A stretch of 21,639 nucleotides of DNA from Alphaproteobacteria bacterium (GTDB lineage: Bacteria > Pseudomonadota > Alphaproteobacteria > UBA3830). Below are positions 16,163 to 21,639 of the stretch, in pieces; positions within the stretch are counted from its first letter, which is position 1; each line of letters begins with the position of its first letter. The position numbers and the translations under genes were made by a program. The DNA lies in assembly GCA_025998735.1 (NCBI GenBank), contig BNWJ01000012.1:1-21639 (forward strand), read 5' to 3'. The notes below the pieces were generated by a model. That model was not told the DNA's origin. It did not search any database and worked only from the letters and a program-made list of their open reading frames with translations.

Positions 16163-17575
16163 CTATCCTAAAAGAGACAGACATTTCTCATAGGCTTCGT
16201 TCAATTGATCCGCCGTTGTGCTATAGGGAGGCATGAAATATATCACATTCCCCAATGGTCTGATCATGAATCCGGCCTCTAGCATTTGGCGAACGTGTCG
16301 GTCTCTTTTTTCCTGATATTTTTTTACAGAAAACGCAGATATTGTTCCCAGATGTCGAACTTCTTCCAGTAAATCGTTATTCACCAACTTTTCCGCCCAA
16401 TGTTTGTGCGTATTTTCTATTTTCCGAATGTTGTTCTGCGTATCGTCTGCAAATAAAATATCAAATGAAGCAAGTGCCGCCGCACATCCCAGAGGATTGG
16501 CCGTGTAGGAATGCCCATGCACAAACGCTTGCTTCATGGAGTCTCCCAGAAACGCCTCGAATACCTCGTTGGACGTTATCGTCAGTGACATTGGAAGAAA
16601 TCCTCCGGTCAGTCCCTTAGAAATACACATTATATCCGGCGCCAACGTAACGGTGGATCCGTTTACTGTCACCGGGTCCAGCATCATACTGGCAAACAGT
16701 TTTCCGGTTCTAAAAAAGCCCGTCATTACTTCATCGAAAATCACCAATATGCCGTTTTGTTTGGCCAAATCGTATACTTTTTGCAGAAATTGTGGACGTA
16801 TCATTCTCATGCCGCCGGCTCCCTGTATCATCGGCTCGAGAATTATCGCTGCGACGCTTTGGCCGTGTTTCTCCAGGCATTGCTCGTATTCCGCTAGTGC
16901 ATTTTGCTCCTTTTCATCGATATTTTTATCTCCAATCCAGGTGGACGGCCACGGCATTTTAAAGCTATCGAAACAAATTCCGGAAAATGTTTCGTGATAT
17001 CCGGATCCAACGCTCATGGCTCCCACCGTGTCTCCGTGATATCCTCCCTGAAAGCTGATGAATTTTTTTCTGCCAGCGACTCCTTTATTTATCCAAAATT
17101 GATAGGACATCTTCAGAGCGATTTCCACAGCCGTTGAGCCGTTGTCCGAAAAGAAAAATCGACATAATTTCGAAGATAAAACCGTCGATAATTTTTCGCA
17201 CAAACTTTCGGCCGGATCATGGGAAAAGCCAGCAAAAATCACGTGCTCCAGCTTTTTCGCCTGCTCGTATATCGCTTCGGCGATTTTCGGATGAGCGTGC
17301 CCGTGCAGATTAACCCACCAACTGGAGATTAAATCCAGGTATTTGTTGCCAGCGGCGTCGAAAACATAAGAGCCGCATCCGCGAACTATCTTGATGCTAT
17401 CGGCAGAGGTCTTTTCTTGTGTAAAAGGTCTCCAAATCTTAACCAGCGTGACGGTCTTAGCCGGACTGGCGTTTTCCGCTTCGCTATCTTCCGCACTGTA
17501 TGCGTGATGTGCTTGCAATTCTGAAGCTGAATCAGCCCACGTGACGCTACCGTCGCATTTGTTTGTATTATTCAT
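16163..17575 (-). CDS. bioA: Adenosylmethionine-8-amino-7-oxononanoate aminotransferase, with two palindromic insertions
   Basis: BioA is a PLP enzyme that transfers the amino group of S-adenosylmethionine to 7-keto-8-aminopelargonate to make 7,8-diaminopelargonate in biotin synthesis. Its signatures are IWRPFTQ (47-53), ISSWWVNLHGH (83-93), GGYHGDT (177-183), FDEVMTGFFRTG (280-291) and the PLP lysine in SKGLTGG (Lys320). At 470 residues it is some 40 longer than typical. A 46-residue leader before IWRPFTQ contains the translated family P copy B. Residues about 297-311 (MMLDPVTVNGSTVTL) replace a shorter loop and are encoded around a mini-palindrome. GGAG five bases before the ATG at 17575 supports translation of the leader. 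No other bio gene is in the window. mutS follows 109 bp downstream on the same strand. Confidence 0.92.
   Translation of the reverse strand: MNNTNKCDGSVTWADSASELQAHHAYSAEDSEAENASPAKTVTLVKIWRPFTQEKTSADSIKIVRGCGSYVFDAAGNKYLDLISSWWVNLHGHAHPKIAEAIYEQAKKLEHVIFAGFSHDPAESLCEKLSTVLSSKLCRFFFSDNGSTAVEIALKMSYQFWINKGVAGRKKFISFQGGYHGDTVGAMSVGSGYHETFSGICFDSFKMPWPSTWIGDKNIDEKEQNALAEYEQCLEKHGQSVAAIILEPMIQGAGGMRMIRPQFLQKVYDLAKQNGILVIFDEVMTGFFRTGKLFASMMLDPVTVNGSTVTLAPDIMCISKGLTGGFLPMSLTITSNEVFEAFLGDSMKQAFVHGHSYTANPLGCAAALASFDILFADDTQNNIRKIENTHKHWAEKLVNNDLLEEVRHLGTISAFSVKKYQEKRDRHVRQMLEAGFMIRPLGNVIYFMPPYSTTADQLNEAYEKCLSLLG
16642..16656. repeat. Mini-palindrome of family P (copy E) inside bioA
   Basis: CCAACGTAACGGTGG followed by ATCC is the same motif as the palindromic head of copies C and D, with one arm mismatch. 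It encodes part of an apparent 10-residue loop extension (DPVTVNGSTVTL) just before the PLP-lysine segment of BioA. It could be a minimal insertion or a remnant after internal deletion of a longer copy. Confidence 0.5.
17444..17550 (+). repeat. Family P palindromic element, copy B (inside bioA 5' end)
   Basis: The plus strand at 17478-17504 (GCTTCGCTATCTTCC...GTATGCG) matches the mutS copy in 22 of 27 positions. GCCGGACTGGC at 17460-17470 is identical to one end of the membrane-gene copy. The element is flanked by CAGCGTGACGGT (17444-17455) and CCACGTGACGCTACC, both close to the CCAACGTGACGTTGG head. Here the conserved block lies on the strand opposite to the host gene, yet the reading frame remains open (about residues 7-44). 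Confidence 0.75.
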
Positions 17576-17650
17576 AAAAACTCCAAATTATACACAATTT
17601 AACTGAGAACACGGATTTTATTCCACCTATTTAACGGTTGCAAACGACGA

Positions 17651-17698
17651 AGAGTCTCTGACGAGGGAGCTTTCAAAGTTTGCTTCGTCGGAGACTCT
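17651..17698. repeat. 48-bp inverted repeat between bioA and the ABC ATPase gene
   Basis: AGAGTCTCTGACGA (17651-17664) pairs with TCGTCGGAGACTCT (17685-17698) in 13 of 14 positions around a 20-base loop. It lies in the divergent intergenic region, so it is unlikely to be a simple terminator for either gene. A binding site, an attenuator or another dispersed palindromic repeat are possible; no second copy was seen in this window. Confidence 0.6.
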
Positions 17699-17789
17699 AA
17701 TGGTCCATGCTTTTTCCAACTGAATCAGTTCTTGATTGTGTTTTGTACAAATATTATGATGGTTAATGAGAATTCTTGGTGGTTTGAAT

Positions 17790-18965
17790 ATGGCATCCAT
17801 AGTTTTAAAGAACGTAAGCAAGTCCTTTAGGGATAGCAAAATAATAAAAGACGTGAATCTCAGCATTGAAGATGGCAAATGCACTGTACTTGTTGGTCCA
17901 TCAGGCTGTGGAAAGTCCACGATTCTGAGATTGATATGCGGTCTCGAAGAAGCGGGCGACGGCGAGATCTTCATTGGCAACCAATGCGTAAATGACGTTC
18001 CTCCAGCGGGCAGAGGTCTTGCAATGGTGTTTCAGTCATATGCTTTGTATCCTCACATGACAGTATTCGAGAATATGGCGTTTGCTCTCAAAGTTAGAAA
18101 ATTAAAAAAAGATATTATTGAAGAGCGAGTTCATGAAGCTGCCAAAATACTAAAGATAGATCATTTGGTGGATAGAAAACCCAAGGAACTTTCCGGTGGT
18201 CAGAGGCAGAGAGTAGCCATTGGAAGGGCAATAGTGAGAAATCCATATGCTTTTCTCTTTGATGAGCCGCTTTCCAATCTCGATAGCGGTCTAAGATGTC
18301 AAATGCGCTATGAACTAGCGAAACTTAAGGAACAACTTCGAACGACGATGGTTTATGTAACCCACGATCAAGCAGAAGCCATGACTTTGGCGGATAAAAT
18401 TGTCGTCATGCGGGACGGTGTCGTGGAGCAGGAGGGCTCTCCGCTAGAGTTGTACAACACTCCGGTGAATACGTTCGTGGCTAAGTTTATCGGATCCAGC
18501 GAGATGAATATAATTGCTATTAAGTTCGTAAAAAATAATGTTGAAGCATCGGTGTTCGAGCTACTTTCCGGGGAAAAAATTTCGTTCAGACAGATGGTGG
18601 GCATAAAATTCAGCAAATCCGAGAAATATCAACTGGGAATTCGGCCTGAGGACATAGAGATACAGCCGGACAACGTAGTATTTATGGAAAATAAACTTAG
18701 CGGAACGGTTTCTCTGTCGGAAAACCTCGGAGGCGAGGGATACATACACGTTACACTGAAGGATGGATCGCCCATATCAATAAAAGCCAAAAAAAACATT
18801 ACAGAGCAACCTGGTGATCGAGTATGTTTAGGAATAAAAATAAATAGATGCTATTTATTTGATGAACAAGGAAACTCGATTTTCGGAACAGAGCGCAAAC
18901 GATCTACAAATATTGCAGAAGAATCAAAGGGCAAGAGTCAAGAAAACTCGGGATATGTAGTGTAG
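17790..18965 (+). CDS. Sugar/glycerol-phosphate-type ABC transporter ATP-binding protein (UgpC/MsmX/MalK family)
   Basis: The cytoplasmic ATPase subunit of a carbohydrate-type importer. The start at 17790 (MASIVLKNVSKSF) is chosen over an ATG at 17766 because it matches family N-termini and has GGTGG about seven bases upstream. A -10-like TATTAT at 17752-17757 would also leave the upstream ATG almost leaderless. The 391 residues show Walker A GPSGCGKST (36-44), Q-loop Gln82, signature LSGGQ (134-138), Walker B AFLFDEP (154-160), the switch His192 and a C-terminal TOBE-type regulatory domain (about 240-360). A polar tail, about 360-391, looks unstructured. No permease or binding-protein gene is nearby, so it may serve permeases encoded elsewhere, as MsmX does. 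The substrate cannot be read from the ATPase. Confidence 0.9.
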   Translation: MASIVLKNVSKSFRDSKIIKDVNLSIEDGKCTVLVGPSGCGKSTILRLICGLEEAGDGEIFIGNQCVNDVPPAGRGLAMVFQSYALYPHMTVFENMAFALKVRKLKKDIIEERVHEAAKILKIDHLVDRKPKELSGGQRQRVAIGRAIVRNPYAFLFDEPLSNLDSGLRCQMRYELAKLKEQLRTTMVYVTHDQAEAMTLADKIVVMRDGVVEQEGSPLELYNTPVNTFVAKFIGSSEMNIIAIKFVKNNVEASVFELLSGEKISFRQMVGIKFSKSEKYQLGIRPEDIEIQPDNVVFMENKLSGTVSLSENLGGEGYIHVTLKDGSPISIKAKKNITEQPGDRVCLGIKINRCYLFDEQGNSIFGTERKRSTNIAEESKGKSQENSGYVV

Positions 18966-18992
18966 TAAAGCTGCTTAATTCATCATTTATTT

Positions 18993-19076
18993 GCCACTCT
19001 TGCAAGGGCGTAGCGCCGCGGGAATCCAGTGTTTGTAGATGCTTCCTGGATCCTCGACTGCGCCAAGAATGATGCA
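18993..19076. repeat. Family F palindromic repeat, copy with GGATCC core
   Basis: The inner arms GGAATCCAG (19021-19029) and CTGGATCC (19046-19053) are inverted with one extra base. The outer parts TGCCACTCTTG...GCG and GCGCCAAGAATGATGCA are imperfectly inverted. The right end CCAAGAATGA is shared with the copy at 7173-7182, and GGGCGTAGCGCC resembles AGCGCGTAGCGCG of the longest copy. Confidence 0.55.
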
Positions 19077-19224
19077 CCGTGGTGTTCGCGTTTTTACATT
19101 TTGACGCAATTTCAATGCGACTTCACCGTAAAAAATCGGCAAGAAGTCGTGTGTTTTAATTAAATCTATAATTAAAGCATATCTTTTATGAAAAATATTT
19201 TCTTGATTTAGAATGTTGTATGGC

Positions 19225-19253
19225 TTGCATCGTTTCAAATATTTAGATATTCT
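19225..19253 (+). promoter_or_regulatory. Predicted sigma-70-type promoter for the response regulator
   Basis: TTGCAT (19225-19230) and TATTCT (19248-19253) are separated by 17 bases, 46 bases upstream of the chosen start codon at 19300. Both boxes are near consensus. Confidence 0.5.
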
Positions 19254-19299
19254 GAATATGGTACGTTACTGTTGATTGTGCTTTGGAGGTGCTTCGCTC

Positions 19300-20325
19300 A
19301 TGACAAATGTTCTCAGTTGTTTCTTTCCCACAACTGTTGTCCTGGTTGATGATAATATTGTTTTTCTGGAGAGTTTAAAAGATTACCTCGATATAAAAGG
19401 CGTTGTATTTAAAACGTTCGCTGATCCTTTGATGGCTGTTGATTATGTAAACGAAATGTCTTCTACCAATAGGCTGGACTACGCAGATTTGATTCGAGAT
19501 GGGGAAGAGAGTATGTCAGATTGGAAGTCGATACTGTTGAACATAAATTGTCTTCATCGGGAGATTTATAATCCATATAGATTTTCCAGAGTATCTGCAG
19601 TTGTCTCCGATTATTTAATGCATGGCATAGATGGTATAGAGATGTGCTCGAGAATCAGCAACAAAAACATACAGCGAATCTTACTCACCGGCATCGCCGA
19701 TGAAAAAATCGCTGTAAATGCGTTTAACGATGGTAAGATCGATCAGTTCGTAAAGAAAGTAACTAATGATTTTGAGGAAGAAATAAGAAACAGCATTACA
19801 GGATCCGTATATAAATACTTCCAGGGGCACACCGAAAACGTAACAAAGAATTTATCTGTGTTGGGTAAAAGTCATTTGGAAGATCCTATTTTCGCTGACT
19901 TTTTTTTCAGTAAATGCTTTGTGAACGGAATCGTTGAGTATTATATGCTGGATACGTTTGGCAGCTACCTTCTCATGGACGAATACGGCAAAGTTTCCAC
20001 GCTGAGCGTGCTTACAGAGCATGAGATGTGCCGACTGATAGAGATAGGAATAGAATCTGACGAGATTGCCAGCGACGTCCTAAACAAACTGCAATCGAGA
20101 AAATATATGCTCATTTCCCACGAGAGGACTGGATTGCTCCCTCCGGTTTCAGAATGGTCAGAATATTTGAGAGAGGTGAATTGCTTGGATGGATACCAGA
20201 CGTACTACGTTACGCTATCGGATGGTAGCGCCCTGGACATAGACATCGAAGATATAGAAACATTTTCCAACTTTAAAAAGAGGAATGAAGATATACATGC
20301 TTCAGAACCAAAAGACGCATGGTAA
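19300..20325 (+). CDS. Atypical response regulator with split receiver domain and unknown C-terminal domain
   Basis: The start at 19300 is set by GGAGGTG eight bases upstream, giving 341 residues. The receiver elements are all present: acidic pair Asp17-Asp18 (VVLVDDN), phospho-acceptor Asp104 (VSDYLMHGIDG), Thr130 (ILLTG) and Lys152 (QFVKKV). However, the acidic pair and Asp104 are 86 residues apart, about 40 more than usual. The receiver therefore carries an insertion (about 55-97) that ends in NPYRFSRVSAVVSD, and the common Pro after the acceptor loop is His (YLMHG). Residues 160-341 contain no DNA-binding helix-turn-helix or other output domain I recognise. It may act through protein contact. 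No sensor kinase gene is adjacent, so its partner is an orphan kinase elsewhere. Confidence 0.8.
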   Translation: MTNVLSCFFPTTVVLVDDNIVFLESLKDYLDIKGVVFKTFADPLMAVDYVNEMSSTNRLDYADLIRDGEESMSDWKSILLNINCLHREIYNPYRFSRVSAVVSDYLMHGIDGIEMCSRISNKNIQRILLTGIADEKIAVNAFNDGKIDQFVKKVTNDFEEEIRNSITGSVYKYFQGHTENVTKNLSVLGKSHLEDPIFADFFFSKCFVNGIVEYYMLDTFGSYLLMDEYGKVSTLSVLTEHEMCRLIEIGIESDEIASDVLNKLQSRKYMLISHERTGLLPPVSEWSEYLREVNCLDGYQTYYVTLSDGSALDIDIEDIETFSNFKKRNEDIHASEPKDAW

Positions 20326-20474
20326 GTGTCGAAAAATCTTCTAAAAACTCTTGCTTCTAATATGCCTTTTGATCTCGAATCGTGTATAGGATTTGTGACC
20401 AAATAAACTGGATGCATTACTTTCGTATACATACATTCAAAATGAGAGTGTGGATTTCTCTTGTTCATGGTTTC

Positions 20475-20510
20475 CTACGGCCCTTCGGGCCTCTGAATGA
20501 CGAAAAACGC
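20475..20510. repeat. Family F half-element
   Basis: CTACGGCCCTTCGGGCCTC followed by TGAATGACG aligns with the left half of the longest copy (146-174), which reads CTACGCCCATTCGCGCCTC then TCTGAATGACG. The GGATCC end and the right half are missing. The internal GGCCC-TTCG-GGGCC-like pairing forms a tight hairpin. Confidence 0.6.
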
Positions 20511-20541
20511 GGAAAATGCCTTCACCACAAACGTAAGAAAC

Positions 20542-20567
20542 AGCCCAGGATGTTTAAACCCTGGGCT
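20542..20567 (-). terminator. Rho-independent-like terminator of groEL
   Basis: AGCCCAGG (20542-20549) and CCTGGGCT (20560-20567) form an eight-base GC-rich stem with a ten-base AT-rich loop, 28 bases downstream of the groEL stop on the minus strand. It is followed on that strand by the T-rich GTTTCTT. The position, stem and trailing T's fit a terminator of the groE transcript. Confidence 0.75.
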
Positions 20568-20594
20568 GCTTCTCTTTCTAATTAATGGAGAAAA

Positions 20595-21639
20595 CTAGAA
20601 ACCGTAATCGCCCATTCCACCACCAGCGGGCATTGAAGCCTCTGGCTTTTTTTCAGGTTTGTCGGCGATCATGCACTCCGTGGTCGCCATCAGACTGGCC
20701 ACAGAAGCTGCGCTCTGAAGCGCGATTCTGACGACTTTCACAGGATCTATAATACCAGACTTTATCATGTCTGTATACTCACTTTTTCTGGCGTCAAAAC
20801 CGTAGTTAAAGCTATCATTTTCGAGGATTTTTCCAACGATTAGTGATGCGTCGAGTCCAGCATTGTCAATAATCTGACGTGCCGGAGCCTGTATGGCTCT
20901 CTTTAGAATATCGATACCAAGGCGCTCATCGTCGTTCTTGTGATGTGCATTTGCAAGAACCTTCGTTGCCCTCAGTAACGCGATTCCACCACCCGGGACA
21001 ATGCCTTCTGCAACTGCTGCGCGAGTTGCATTGATGGCGTCTTCCACGCGATCTTTGCGCTCCTTGACTTCCATTTCCGTTGCGCCACCGACTCTTATCA
21101 CAGCGACTCCACCGGACAACTTCGCCAATCTTTCCTGCAGTTTCTCACGATCGTAATCGGAGGTTGTATCCTCCATCTGCTTCTTGATCTGATGACAGCG
21201 AGCTTCGATGTCGTGCTTTACTCCGGCTCCGTCAACGATAGTCGTATTTTCCTTATCTATGAAGACCTTCTTGGAATTACCGAGCATTCGAATGTCCAGC
21301 GTATCCAACTTTATTCCCAGATCCTCGCTGATGACCTGTCCGCCGGTTAGGATCGCGATATCTTCCAGCATGGCTTTTCTTCTATCGCCAAATCCCGGAG
21401 CTTTTACGGCCGCGACCTTTAGACCGCCACGCAATTTATTCACCACCAAAGTAGCCAAAGCCTCGCCTTCTACATCCTCGGCGATGATGAGCAATGGTCT
21501 GCCGGACTGCGCCACTTTCTCGAGAATCGGCAACATAGGCTGAAGAACAGATAGCTTTTTCTCATGAATGAGAACAAAAGGATTATCCAGCTCGCAGGTC
21601 ATTTTTTCAGGATTTGTTACGAAATATGGAGAACAATAG
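20595..21639 (-). CDS. groEL: Chaperonin GroEL, C-terminal part (5' end outside window)
   Basis: GroEL forms the double-ring folding chamber that works with GroES and ATP in the cytoplasm. The frame stays open to the window edge: reading inward it gives [12 protein letters not shown], then [16 protein letters not shown]. The internal ATG at 21602 is therefore not the start, and about 200 N-terminal residues are missing. The visible 347 residues include the apical domain ([38 protein letters not shown]), the intermediate segment [20 protein letters not shown] and the second equatorial half ([11 protein letters not shown]). The tail is GGGMGDYGF, not the repeated GGM tail of many bacteria. A terminator follows at 20542-20567. 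Groups with this tail form occur among alphaproteobacteria; that lineage hint is weak. Confidence 0.97.
   Translation of the reverse strand, partial: YCSPYFVTNPEKMTCELDNPFVLIHEKKLSVLQPMLPILEKVAQSGRPLLIIAEDVEGEALATLVVNKLRGGLKVAAVKAPGFGDRRKAMLEDIAILTGGQVISEDLGIKLDTLDIRMLGNSKKVFIDKENTTIVDGAGVKHDIEARCHQIKKQMEDTTSDYDREKLQERLAKLSGGVAVIRVGGATEMEVKERKDRVEDAINATRAAVAEGIVPGGGIALLRATKVLANAHHKNDDERLGIDILKRAIQAPARQIIDNAGLDASLIVGKILENDSFNYGFDARKSEYTDMIKSGIIDPVKVVRIALQSAASVASLMATTECMIADKPEKKPEASMPAGGGMGDYGF

Larger units (their letters stand above)
18966..19299. other. Intergenic region between the ABC ATPase and response regulator genes
   Basis: About 330 bp. The left half holds a family F palindrome (18993-19076), whose hairpin could end transcription of the ABC gene. 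The right half is AT-rich and holds a plausible promoter (19225-19253) for the response regulator. No gene is visible. Confidence 0.55.

Noticed and set aside
17587..17592. TATAAT on the minus strand just upstream of bioA
   Set aside because: It lies only 12 bases from the start codon and abuts the ribosome binding site, so a transcript starting there would lack the GGAG leader; the -35 region is also poor.
1..21639. CRISPR array, rRNA or tRNA genes
   Set aside because: No regularly spaced identical repeats and no tRNA cloverleaf or rRNA signature were recognised by eye on either strand.

Overview
The window looks like a chromosomal stretch of an AT-leaning alphaproteobacterium, probably a host-associated member of the Holosporales/Rickettsiales type. 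The clues are an alphaproteobacterial-style double cold-shock-domain protein, a solitary bioA, several secreted or lipid-anchored proteins of unknown role including an ankyrin-repeat lipoprotein, a decayed gene, a group II intron remnant and a dense scatter of small palindromic repeats. The lineage is inferred from gene content and style; no marker here fixes it.

Layout. 1-540: the 3' end of a group II intron (domains V and VI), a 91-bp palindromic repeat and non-coding DNA. 541-6131, all on the minus strand: recJ, a polytopic membrane protein (GT-C-like), a small outer-membrane beta-barrel protein and an acetyl-CoA acetyltransferase. 6562-8774, plus strand: a double cold-shock-domain protein and pyruvate kinase. 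8908-10779, minus: a large secreted coiled-coil protein of unknown function. 11048-13269, plus: an ankyrin lipoprotein and a secreted-protein gene cut by one in-frame TAA. 13321-17575, minus: mutS and, upstream of it, bioA. 17790-20325, plus: a UgpC/MsmX-type ABC ATPase and an atypical response regulator. 20595-21639, minus: the C-terminal two thirds of groEL, running off the window.

The most interesting signal is a family of small palindromic elements (here family P) that resembles the Rickettsia palindromic elements in behaviour. I find related copies of about 100 bp in frame inside three unrelated genes: the membrane protein (about 2621-2720), mutS (about 14748-14858) and bioA (about 17444-17550). 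One intergenic copy lies after pyk (about 8788-8890), and a minimal CCAACGT...TGG palindrome sits inside bioA (16642-16656). Each genic copy adds roughly 30-38 Ala/Ser-rich residues with no stop and leaves the host gene's catalytic motifs intact. A second, unrelated palindromic family (family F, with GGATCCCTACG-type ends and a GAATGAC core) occupies intergenic sites at 140-230, 7094-7186, 18993-19076 and 20475-20510.

The genes do not form one pathway. recJ and mutS are DNA repair, pyk and the thiolase are central carbon metabolism, bioA is biotin synthesis and groEL is protein folding. The rest are envelope or secreted proteins and regulators. No rRNA, tRNA or CRISPR array was recognised.
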